Positions 39,101-51,500 of a stretch of 64,000 nucleotides of DNA are shown here, one piece after another (the stretch's first letter is position 1; every line of letters starts with the position of its first letter). This DNA is from Colius striatus (taxonomy: Eukaryota > Chordata > Aves > Coliiformes > Coliidae): contig NC_084762.1 in assembly GCF_028858725.1 (NCBI RefSeq), positions 4,349,374-4,413,373 of the forward strand, read 5' to 3'. Below the pieces are notes generated by a model. That model worked only from the letters and a program-made list of their open reading frames with translations, was not told where the DNA came from and ran no database searches. A program made the translations under genes and the position numbers.

Positions 39101-41164
39101 AGGGCTACAGGTGGTAGCAAGAGTGTGAAGAGAAAAGTCAACTCAAGTGGGATGACTCAAAATACCTAGAAAGGAAAAGTCACCCACTCCAGAGTCAAAG
39201 GGAACTGCTAATAGCTGCATGGAGATAGGACTTCACCATTGATGTAAAGGTCAGTTAAGTGATGATTCATGACTAGAATAAGGCTCATTCCAGTGAACTA
39301 AAACATTTGTGGTTGGAAAAACTGAAGAAGATTTCATACTTACATTAAAGATACGTTTCCATTTCTCAACTCATGGTTTTAAGTACAACCCTAGAACATT
39401 TTTAGAAGCAACTGACACTTCCAATAGAGAAAGGGCTGGACAGTATGTGATTCAAACATGATACTTGAAGCAAATAATTTTGCCAATTCAGGCCAGTGAA
39501 AAGGAGACAGCTCCCTTTAGGATTTTTTAGTGGAATAAAAGCAAAGGAAAGTAAGCTAGACAAGTAGTTAAATTCAGTATACTCCCATCTACACAAGTAC
39601 AGTTTTGTAGGAACTCTGGATCTGTTCTGCAAAACACAAAGAAGCTTTCGGAGCAACTTACGTTTTCCAGCAAGTGGAACGATCCTCAATCTCCTTCTCC
39701 AAAAGGGAATGAAACCTTAAAGAACCTCCTCTCTTTGCTGTGTGAATGTAGATGTTGAGATGGAAAACTCGCTCAGCATAGGCAGACCACTACTCTTACA
39801 TGCTGTCTACAGTGATGGGCTCTTCCTGAAAGCAATCTGGAGACGGAGCTCAGCTTTAGCTGCATCCTCTGTTCTTGCAAAGTACCTTACAGAGCGTGCC
39901 TGAGAGATCTAACATCTCTAGATTAAACATTTTCTTTTGTGTCTTTTTCTTTTCCTGACAGGCAGGAAACAAACAGATCCATTACTGGATCAAGGGGGAG
40001 CTACTGCAGATGTTCGCAGCTGAAGTGGTTTGATGGTAAAAGTCCCGTTTATTTTTTCACTTGCGTCTTTTTGACAGAGCTCTGCAAACTAAAAGTCAAA
40101 ATATGAAAGTCAGAGAACTGAAAACTATTTCTGTCCACTTAGAACTGTTACTGATTCAAATTAGACACTGTGCAGCACGACACAAAGTCTCACAGGGAAA
40201 GAATTGGAGAACTGCCAACTTGGGTGTCCTATTTATGACTTGTGATCATCTGACACTCAACTGTTGCTTTTCAAGACACATTTTGCAGTATGTCTCCATG
40301 TATTTGCTTCTCACCTGTACTGAAAGGCTCCTTCTCTGACTTTAAAACTTGTGTTTGGAAATATAAGGAGGGATTTTTTTATACCTTTTGGGAATGCCAA
40401 TAAATACATGGGGTACACGTGATGAGACTGGTGGAAACATTCCTAAACTGACCTTTAAGACCAGAGGCGATTCTGCACCTCTGCACATAAGGTAGGAGTA
40501 ACAAGTTTTTATGGGCTAAGAAATAATTATGTTCTATTTAAAGTGTCCTTTTCTTGAAGGACATATTCACTTTACTCCTTGCTTAGAACACTCACCCAGT
40601 AGTGCTGGTTTGCCTGATTCTTTGCTAACTCCAGGACGATGCTGCTCTACAATCTTTCACATCCTCCTTCCATCTGCCCTGAAAAGAAATTTGCATTGTA
40701 TCTATTTTTTTTGGCACAGATCCTATATTTAAAACCATTTCTAAATAGCTATTTTAGCAACTATTTATCAGATGCTCAGGTACACAGGCAAAGATACACT
40801 GATTGCATAGACACATACAGAATCACCTGTCCTGGGAAGATAAAAACCAACACTGAAGTCACTGCAAACATTAAATTATTCCTTGTCTAATTTGGAGAGT
40901 GTCAAGTCCTATAAGTTTGCATAAAAAAAGGTGTTTTTTTTAAACAAAAAAGTGAAGATCTTGAATACAGATTCGTTCAATTTAAAGGGGTTGTTAAGTT
41001 AGGCTCCAGGAGCAGTTTTACTTCTGTTACTGACTGTTCTTTCCATGTGTTAGAAGGGCTCTCGACTTTGCTAATTCTTAGCTTAAAAGAAGTTCTATTA
41101 GCAGTGACTTACCTTCAAAAAGAGCTTAAAGTTACATCAAAAAGTTGCTTTTAGAATGAAAACT

Positions 41165-42534
41165 CAGCATATTCTATAAAATAGTCAAAATTCTTTATTT
41201 CAGGCCAGTATGGTATTGTTACAGGCATCCATCTCTTCCTCCACACTTGCACGTGATCAAAGTTGGCACTCCCAACCATCAAAAACATTAAATGGTTAGT
41301 ACAGTACAGGCACAATGTAGCCAAACAGCTTCCCTCTCATTAAGCAAAGCTGTGATTGTGCTCTAACAGCATTTATTACCACTGCATGGATTGCTCTTTC
41401 CTCCTAAGAGCAAATGGGAAAGGGAAATTTCCTTTAACTGAAGGATCACAGGTGGAAACCTGGAGACACTGGACACCTTCCTTGATTGCTTTCAGTTCAC
41501 GTGGGCTTGCTCAGAACTGCAATAAATATCCTTGCAGGTCTCCATTACTGCTCTCATTGTTAGAAACATTACCAAAGTTGCACATTTGAAGAACCAACAG
41601 GATTATTACTTTTCCTCAGCAAGTAAAACAATGAAAGCCCCCAGAAGATTGTCAGTATTGCAGTTCCCCCGCCTCAGACTCTGCTTCTTAACTTGAAGTT
41701 GCTTCTTTCTTGAAGTATCAGCTCCCTTCAGTCCAGAAGGCAGCACCAGAGGCACTTTGTATCGTTTCACTGTAATTTAACACAACTTGGGTATTTTACT
41801 GCATTTCAAGCTTCCAGTTACAGCAGTAAAGTTAGCAATTAGCATGTGGAATGATATGATACTTGTATGTACCAGATACATATCTGTACCAAACACCAGT
41901 TAGTCACAGAAACCTCTACAAATACGTTTTAAGCAAAGCTAGCAGCAAAGACTGCTGTCATTACACAATACTCTGTCATGAAACATGGCTGACTGGATGG
42001 CCATCTGGAGAACAAGCTGATAACTGTGTTATAAAAACACCCCAGCAAAGCAAATGTTTGATCCTAGTAACTGTATAAACAAGTGTTAGAAGGAAGGAAG
42101 GAAGCATGTTTCGCTGGACACAAATTCTACTTACACAACAGTGCCTCCAAGCCACAAAACGTGTCGTTTCAGTTTTACATTAATAATCAATTCAGTCTCA
42201 TGGATGAACTGGCTCCAGTTGCTCTGTACAGCCAGGCAGCCCTGTGTGTTGAGTGCCAAGGCTTTGCTCACACGGTGCTTTGCAGCAGAGGGTTTACTGC
42301 ACTTGGGAAACGGCAGAAACCTTTTTTCCAACGCTTTCACCAGAGGTAAGCTTCCAAATACACACGGTACGTGTACGGTTTGTTTCTAGGCACATCTTTG
42401 GTTACATTCTCAATATGGTCTGTTGTACAAAAAATATAAATAAACCAGGCAAGACTCAGTTGAAGTCCAGGCAAAGATAAAACTTCTTTTTCCAGAAACT
42501 GAGAGAGTAGAAGTCCCTTTGAAGTGGTGTTTTA
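41165..42534 (-). other. MCUR1: Probable 3' UTR of MCUR1
   Basis: This is the sequence downstream of the MCUR1 stop codon on the minus strand. Two AATAAA hexamers are visible on the minus strand, at 41372-41377 and 41194-41199. The second is followed by a T-rich region that could act as the downstream element, so I place the end near 41.17 kb. The part at about 42.08-42.35 kb is open in several frames but resembles no protein. The true cleavage site is an inference. Confidence 0.45.
41194..41199 (-). terminator. Candidate polyadenylation signal of MCUR1 (AATAAA)
   Basis: The plus strand reads TTTATT, so the minus strand reads AATAAA, about 1.34 kb past the stop codon. T-rich sequence follows on the minus strand below 41165. 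A competing AATAAA lies at 41372-41377. Confidence 0.4.
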
Positions 42535-42590
42535 TTATATCCATAAACGATAAAATCCCAGTGCTACAGTAAGGCATGTAAATATTGAAC
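42535..42590 (-). CDS. MCUR1: MCUR1 coding exon 9 (C-terminal membrane helix and stop)
   Basis: 56 coding nt. The acceptor is TTCTTTCAG|GTTCAA. Two bases complete the Gly codon, then it encodes SIFTCLTVALGFYRLWI and TAA at 42535-42537. This hydrophobic tail is nearly invariant in the CCDC90 family. Confidence 0.97.
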
Positions 42591-45500
42591 CTGAAAGAAC
42601 ATAAAAAACCCCAAAGACATTAAACCATTACCTCTCAGAACGTTTCTTCAGAAAACCATGCATACTTCTTAACACCAATACTAAAAGTGCAACCACCATC
42701 CCTTACCCACGTGAGAAAATAAGGGCTTGAATTTACAACACGCAACTTCGAGGTGCTGTGGGAAAACTCGTCTGGAAAACTACCCAAAAGGCTGAAAGAA
42801 ACCCCTAGTTGCTTACTATCCCCAAGAAGATCAATATGGCAAGTTACAGCTGTAAAGTGAGGAAATGAGTAACAGGATTATTAAATCACAGTCAAGTATT
42901 CAGCAAACAAATGAAAACCACTTTAACAAGTCTGATTGGTCTGAAATGTTTTAAACCTCCATTTAACTGAAGTCAACTTTTAATTTCTAGACACATACAC
43001 AGAAGATTTTTGCCATTGTTTGCAACAGAAGCACTTCAAACACAGAGCAAATCATTCTTTTTTGGCTTTTTCCCCCATGCAGAGTTCACCATGTTTTTGA
43101 GCAGGGATGGTGGGGGAAAGAATTTCCTCTCATTTTAATAAAGTGCCTTTTATTTTCCAGCACTAGTTCTCTCCAAAGGACGTGCCTGAAGTACAGTGCT
43201 GTGAACAGATGTAAGTGGTTGTACTTGTGACAAAATCCACTGTGAAAGAATAAACCAGAAAACCTAATCAGCAGAACTTTCTCCTTCAATAGCCCTGCAC
43301 AAGCATTAGCAAAATGTCAAAATGTGACAGTTACCTAGGGCAATGATGTAGGCACACACAGAGATACGGTGTTTTTCTAATGCACATGCCTGAGAAATTA
43401 AAGGCTATATGGAACTCAACAGTCAGGAAAGCTGAAATGTTCCATTTGGCTTATAAATCTCCATCAGACAGATGAAGACAGCCCAGGAATGCAGGCAGCA
43501 GCCTGCTTTGGTAAATTAAGTCAGGCACAAAAGAACCTTTTGGCTCTTTTTAACAGGCAGTCTGTTCAATTTCTAATACACATTATTATTACAGCACAAA
43601 GCAGGGGAAACCCCTAAAAGTTACACAGCCATAGCCCACGCGAAACACAGCTGTGAATCAGGAAACTTGGTCTGGGTTAAGTACACAAATAAAGCTCCTG
43701 ACCTTGACTGAGACTATTTCAAGTTTGTTTGTGTTTTTTTTTCAACCAGGGCCTTTATGAAGACACTCAGCAGAGGCTCTGCCAAACCCTTGACAATGTG
43801 TAAACAGTTTCACTGCCAGAGACAACCATCACATCCCTTACCTGCCAAGTACTTGATATTATCGAGTTTGTGCGATTCCAGCATTGTTTTCAGATCTGCC
43901 ACCTCTGTATCTATTTTTCTGTCTGTTTGGGTCAGAGCTCGGTCTTGTTGTGCATGCTAAAAACCAAAGCGACAAACAATGCAGTTTGAATAGTTCCTAG
44001 TTTCTTTAGCCATTTAACACACATCCCTCCAAGCTCTATTTTTGGTTCCTCCTTAAATGTATGTTCATCTTAACAAGTTCCTTCCTAGCCGTTGATATCC
44101 AAGGAATTAAGAATTTGGTGAACTCAGGAAATTTATGATTTAGAAAGTGTTAAAATTGGATGACTTCCTATCTCAGTCTGGCAGCATAAATACTAACTTC
44201 AATCTGTCATTTGGCCCACCAATATTCAAGTCACTGCTCAGTTATAAGAGCAACTGAGAAGTCTAAGAGCCTCTCGTGACAAAAACACAGCGGAGCATAA
44301 AGATTCATGGATCATTAGAAAAACTGAGAACAGCTCTTCTGATGTCAAACAAGCATGTCATGAATTCTACAACCAAAACAGCTACTGACAAATTCAGAAT
44401 GTGATTAGGACAGAAAACAAGGCATCTGTGAAAAGAAATGGGATAGAACTATTCCTCAGGAAAAGTCCAAAAGTTCAGACCTGTAAACTGAGAACAAGAG
44501 ACGCTGAGACTTTCACATCAGTGCCACTGAAACACTGTCAATCAGTTAATGATTTACTACTAGATGTCAATTCCCTGTACTACAGAAAGGAAAGAAAAGG
44601 AAGAGGAAGTGGTTGGTAAAAACCTCCTCTAAAATGAAGCCAAATCAATCTAGCAATGTGTCTCAGTCTCACTGAACGGGCACGGGGGGGAAATCATTTC
44701 ACACACTAACATGAAGAGTAGAATTCTACCTGCAGAAAATACTACATGCATCAAGTTTCCAAACAAAGAGACCACTGAACAGATGATATATACATGCAGA
44801 GGGTCTAATAATACATATGAAAGCCTTTTTATCCTGTAGACAGTTCAATTATCTGTACCAACATGAAAATACACAGGGAAATAACAAAGTACAATGACAC
44901 TTTGTACATTCAAGTGCCTAAAGACATAACTCCCTAAAGAATACCAGGTTTATAACACAAGTACAAGAAGATTTGCTGTGTAATAATCAGCTAACAAGTT
45001 CTTACCAATTCCACTATTTCTGTCCTCATTTCAAGTAGTTTTCTTTCATTAAGGGAGTACTACAAGGGTGTGGAAAAGAAAAAAGATAAATATCATATTG
45101 TCATTAAACTTCCCCTAAGTTGGGGCTTATTTTTAAGTTAAAGCAATTTGGATTCAAGGAAAGTTAAATGCAAAGTAATGAAGTGTAACTTTAAGGTTGG
45201 TTACCTTTCTGACTCACAAAAAGGCACGATTTGCCTTGACATTGGTAATGGTTCCTGTCCCACTACTGCAGCAACTCAGTTATTCTTAGCCAGCTGGTAA
45301 ATCACCAGTCTATAGTATTAAGGTCATCAGGCACTTCTCTCAGAATCCTTAGGTACACAGCAATTACCTCATCTGTTAACATTCCATCCTCCCTCTGGAA
45401 GTTTATTCCCCTTACATAATTAAACTCAGATTAATATACATAAATCCTTCAGCATTGAAGCCCTCCCTCTCCCCCTTAAAGATCTGGAGCTCTATTTGGG

Positions 45501-48500
45501 CTTTGGACTGATCTAAGGATGAAGCTGAGAGATAGCAGGCTGCTGCAAATGTAGAAAATGATAACAAATAACAAAACATTCAGTTTTGTCAGATGGATCT
45601 TGAGATTTTTAACAGTGAGCCTAGAGGCACTGTGATGCCTGAACACATCAATATATATGGGATTTTATACCAGGCTTTGAGTTTTTAAATCACATTTGTA
45701 TCTCTGCAGATACAAATCACAAACAGATGTGCATTAAACCATGCAGGAATCTTTAAGGAATGTAAAGTGGAATGTACTAATTGAAAGATAAAGATAGAAA
45801 GAGTTTGAAATATTCAAGACTGCCCACGTCAGTGGTGAGAAATTGAATAAATTCTCCTTCAGTACTTATTCCAAACAAAACTGAAGGATAACAACATTGT
45901 CCTTAGTGCTTCACATTAAACCAGGGATGTTTCTGCTCTGAATAGTAACTTGGTAAGAATGCATAGAGGCCTTCAATTGTTTTTATTCTCAGAAAAACTA
46001 GATATTCGGTCCTAAGTCACATCACAACTGTGATGTGTCGTCACAAATAAGATAATGATGCTTTGCCTGCTGTAGAAAATGCTGGATTACATCTCTCCCC
46101 AACTCAGCATATGCTACAACCTGCTCCCCATTCATCTGCCTTTTTCCTTTTCTGTTCACGCATAGCAGAGCTGGCAATTAAAGTGGAGAAACGGGGTGAG
46201 GAAAAAGGAAAAGGAGATTTTTTTTTTTTATACAAACTATTAAATTCTCGTTGCACAAGAGACTACAAAGTTGGGCAACTTTCTCAAGAGAAAGTTTTGC
46301 ATTTCCTGCAAGGTAGTTGAAAGAACATTGTGTTCTGCACTACAGCCTGAGTCCCAATTCCAGGACCTTACAGAAATATACAAGGAAACAGTGGTGTCTG
46401 ATTTTTCACTGGTGAACTGGTTTTAAATGGTTTTTGTAAGCTCAAATATTGCAAAACTCACGATCTACACAGTTAGTCTATTGCATAGGATGCTTTCATT
46501 AAAAAAGTAGTATGATGTCTTAACCTTTAAACAAGAATTCTACCTGCTCAAACTGTACTTTATTCAAGCATCTACTATGGGAGAACAGACTGATATATAT
46601 CATTGACACAGCTGTTACCTAAATGAATCATGGAATGGTAGGAGTTGGAAGGGACCTTTAGAGATCATCCAGTCCAACCCCCCTGCTAAAGCAGGTCCCA
46701 CCTAGATCAGGTCACACAGGAACGTGTCCAGGTGGCTCTTGAAAATCTCTAGAGAAGGAGCCTCCACACCCTCCCTGGGCAGCCTGGGCCAGTGTCTCAT
46801 CACACTCATAGTGAAATAGTTTTTCCCTCATGTCCAAATAGAACTTTTTGTGTTCCAATCATTATGAAAAACTTCTAGGGACACATAGAGGAGATACATA
46901 GTATCTACTTCCACCAATCTTATTGGTGATATCTTCATTATACACCTGGGAAAAAAGGACTGAATAATAAATACCATTACTAGAGAAATGTCATTAAAAG
47001 ATCTGTTAGATCTAGAGGTTCTACATCTTTTAGACATAGAACTTTTAGATTTAGAAGGTGAAATGTCATTGAGACCCTAAAAGCTATGAAAGAAGTATCG
47101 ACAGGAGCAGAACTCCATTCACAGTGCTCCATATAAGGCAAAAACTTCTTGACCTTCTAATTCTTCACCTATGTTACTCTAGAATCATACCAATCCAGCT
47201 CTAACAGCTGTTTCAAAACTATCTGAGCCACTGTCATTGACATTTAAAAATACAGAAGCAAATTGCAACTATTTTCACAACAGCTGCTTCCTGACAAACC
47301 AGCTACACTGTGAACTCTCAAGCTACAGGGAAATGAAACATCTTCACTGATGATGAATTTAATGAAAAGTGTACATTTCATTAAGTGTGAAAATAAAGAG
47401 ATACACCAGTAACACTGAAAACCTCAAGGCAGCATATTTAAACATCTAATATATTTAAGTGCAGTGCATTAATCCTGATATCAAAACAATACCAAAACAG
47501 ATACACAGAGACCCAAACATGGTACCTCATGCTACAGCAGTGTAAAGATGAGTAACTTGGATTAATACCATTTTGAAGTTGAATGATACCATATACTAGT
47601 GTGAAAATGCTCTTTGTGCAAGTTGCTTTTGCCCAAATTTGAGGATTACTCAGTGGTGAGATGTTTCTAGAAGAAAGTAATCCAAACTTACCAATTCTTT
47701 TACTCGGCTCTTCTCTAGGTTTAGGTTTAACTTGTTATCTGCACGAACTTTGGTGATTTCATCCTAATGGGAAAAAAAAAAATCAGCAAGAAACATTTCC
47801 TGCTTAATCACAAGCAGAAAAAAACAGACCAACATTTTGTGCCTTTCTTTACACGTCTCAGGAACCAAGCTGCTCTCCAGCTAACACTTAAAGTGTAAGT
47901 ATTTGTTTCCTTCTCCCAGGAAATCCACACATTCCATAGCACGAGCTGGATCTCTGAATTATAACCTAGCAATTACTTTTAAATCCCAGAACACTGAGAA
48001 CAGCACTTAACTGAGAGCAGATCCTTCTAAAATCACTGGGAATGTTGCATATAGCCCATAAGTCTCTCTGATTTCTAGAAACACGTGTCCAGGCACACCT
48101 GGCAGTTGGATTTCCTCCATGAAGCAAACCTGATGCTCAAAATAACTTTAAACTTTAACTTTTTTTTCTAACCTTCCTGTGTGAAAGAAAATCTCTTTCT
48201 AAAGACAACAGCTAAGGCTTTTCAGAGAAAGCAACAGACATCTTACAAGCCAGGCAATGTTTAAACATCTAACTCGTTTAAACTACCACAAGTTGTACAC
48301 TTGCATTTTACTTCATCAATAACTGTGATTCCTGCTTTTCTCGGTGACAGCTGTCACCTCGATGCAATCTCCTGGCAGGAATTCCAGCCAGCTGACAGTT
48401 TGTCATGTGGCAAACTGCTGATCAGATAAATGTGTGGGAGAAGCAAAAGATTGCCCATGTTCTGGGAGATTCTGCTATTAAAAACAAGGAAGCATCTCTC

Positions 48501-51500
48501 AAGTAGGCCAATGGTAACTACTCAAGAGTTCACTAAGTTAGTATTGAACCAGAATTAGGCTTAATTTCTACACTGGAATATTTGAACTCTAACTGGTTTA
48601 TAATTAGATGTAATTACAACACACTCATAGAATAAGAGAGAAGAGAATGAGAAGGTCTCTCCTCAGCCTCCTCTTCTCCAGGCTGAACACCCTCAGGCCC
48701 CTCAGCTGCTCCCCATCAGACTTGTGCTCCAGCCCCTTCCCCAGCTCCTCATGTCCCTCCGGCAGGGAGGGGCCCATCCCTGAACACAACACTCGAGGTA
48801 CAGCCTCACCAGGGCCCAGCACAGGGGGATTATCACTGTCCTGGTCCTGCTAGTCATACTATTTCTGATCCAGGCCAGGAACATGATATGTTACAGCATA
48901 ATGAATCAAGAATTAGAAAGAATCTTTTCTTCATCTTTTACAATATTGTGTCTTTCGGTCTTTTAGAGAAACAAGTGTGAGCAAACATAGAATAATCTGC
49001 CCTGGTGAGAATTACATTTAGAGTTAAAAGTAAAATTTAAAGACAAAGAGCTGTCAAGTAAAAGCCACTCAGACCCTTGATGCTCTAACAGTGGATTACA
49101 CCAACTCATTTGTATGCAACTAAAACCATAAAATAAGTTACATTTCAAAAATGTCTTTTAAAATGACACTCTGGAGCCCCAGCTCCATGAAGCACTTCAT
49201 AGCGCAGCATGAAACATGCAGGATTGGCCCCGAGATATTTACATTCTCCTTTTGGAGATGACAGTGAAAAGAAACTGATGAGATTCAGATGAAATGGGAA
49301 GACACCAGGCTGAGTTTGTCTACATTGTCAGCTGCTTCAATGAGTCCAAAGCTCTGACAGTTTCATGGACAAAATCTAGGGAATGAAGACTGAAACCATC
49401 CTTCCAACTAAGAAGGACATCTCAGCAGGAAACAACACTTCTCAAGTCAAATGCCCATACTCCCTGAAAACAGTTAATGTTTTACAGTTTCCAATCTGAA
49501 TCACTCTTGGAAGAATGTCTGTTTTTGTGTAAAAGCTGCTTGTTCCTCCACACCCATTGACATAATACCTTTTAAGCACGACTTGGTTTTGATGGTTGAG
49601 GGATGTTTGGAGTACTATTCCAGACAGGCAAACGATAGAGAACAGAAACATAGCAGTGATTGTTAAACCTGCTAAGAACCTGTATAATAATTAACAGATT
49701 AAGTCTTTTTAAGACAAGCTGTTTTCTTGCAGTGCTCATTTGCTCTCAAACAAACAGGACCAACCATAATGGTCTCAAACACAGTGGTGTAAAGAAGCTA
49801 TTTAAAGCTATTTTAAATTCTGGACAGCTAACAGGTGAGTCTTCAAAAAAAAACCAAAAGGAAACCCCAAAACATCACCAAAACTCAAACCAATTAGGAA
49901 GTGCTGTAATTTTAAAAGGATGTTGCAGCTTTAAACGTGACAGGCAGAACTTCACCCAGCCTTATCCATGACATAGCAGCCACTTTCTGAGCCTGAATTA
50001 AGGACATGCAAGTCATAAAAATCTTCAGTTAATCTTTTTTTCACCTCTTGTACCATTCACAGTTCTCTGTCACTATAAATGAAGTGTGCATGAAATGTCA
50101 TGAAGTTGTCTTTTGCAGCAGCCCACAGTGTACCACCAAGGCAATTTCAGTATCCTACATATCGTGACAGTTAAACAGAGCTTTTTTATTTATATCTCTT
50201 TTAAAGCAAACTAAGCAGGAGGTAATTCTTAATTATACTGGTATGGCATCTTACCATGAGTTGCTTCTTTATCTGCTGCAGTTCAAGTTTTATTTTCTGG
50301 GAGAGTAGAAAAAAGGTACACTGTGTTATTGTGTATAAACCCACATAATTAAAAAATACTAATGAATTTGCACCATTAGTAACAATGACTATAAACCACA
50401 CCTTGAAAAGACAGGCAGACCAAGAGGGGTTTTACTCTATGTCCTCAGTGTGTGTTTAGATCATAACAATCACAGAATCACTTAGGTTGGAAAAGACCCC
50501 AGCACTGCCACAGCCACCACTAAACGACATCCCCAGGTGCCACATCTACGTGTCTTTTGACTCTCAGGCCAAGGGAAGGGATTACTTCCCCCATGCAGTG
50601 CTTGTAAGCCTACACTGGCAGTGCCGTGCCTAGCTTTAGGCTCCCTGGTGACAGACATTGGAGCAAGTTCAGTGGACGACTGTGACAAGGATGGGCTGCA
50701 GCACACTATGTTGAAGGTGGGGGGTGAGGAGGAGAGAGATGGGTTTGTTCACCTTTAAGAAGAGATGGCTAAATGGCAATCACACTGCAGCTGCAGCCTG
50801 CAACTACCTCATGATCTCCAGAGGTTTGTTCTAACATGAATTCTTCTATTACTTTATCTCTTTCATAAATCATATGAAATATGTATGGCTTGTAGCATCT
50901 TCTCCCAACTCTCCCTGGAGATCATGCAGACCAATGCAACTAGAGCAGATTGCTCAGGGCTCTGTCCAGTTGGGTTTTGAGTATCTCTAGGACAGAGACC
51001 TCACAGCTTTTCTGGAGTGTTCCAGTAATCTACCACCCTTAGAGCAAAAAGGGTTTTCTTATGTTTAAATTCAATTCCTGCATTTTGATCTGTGCCAATT
51101 ACCTATTGCTCAGTCACTGGACACTGGAAACAGTCTGGTTCTGTCTTCTTTGTACTCTCACTTCAAATATTTGTATGTATTGATGAGAACCTCTCTGAGC
51201 CTTCTCCTGTCTAGGCCAAACAGCCCCAGCTTTCACAATCTTCCCTCACGTCAGATGCTCCAGTCCATTACTGGTCTTTCTGGTTGGTTGTTGGACTCTG
51301 TCTAGCATGTCCATATCACCCTGCACTGCAGAGCCCAGAAGTGGACCCAGTACTCCAGATAAGTCTCACCACTGCCAGGCGTAAGAGAAGGACCACCTCC
51401 CTTGCCAGCCACTCAAACCCACCCAGGAGGGCTCATGGTCAACTTGGTGGCCACCAGGACCCTCAGAGCCTCTTCTGCAAAGCTGCCTTCCAGCTGGTCA

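Larger units (their letters stand above)
10130..41180. other. Intergenic region between RANBP9 promoter and MCUR1 3' end
   Basis: About 31 kb of mostly AT-rich DNA. No open frame outside the CR1 copies resembles a known protein, and I recognise no conserved splice-flanked exon, tRNA or other RNA gene. The contents I can name are the CR1 and MIR fragments and simple repeats listed separately, a pyrimidine-rich kilobase (about 25.98-27.36 kb) and a purine-rich stretch (about 28.85-29.13 kb). Distal enhancers could be present but cannot be recognised from one sequence. Confidence 0.7.
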
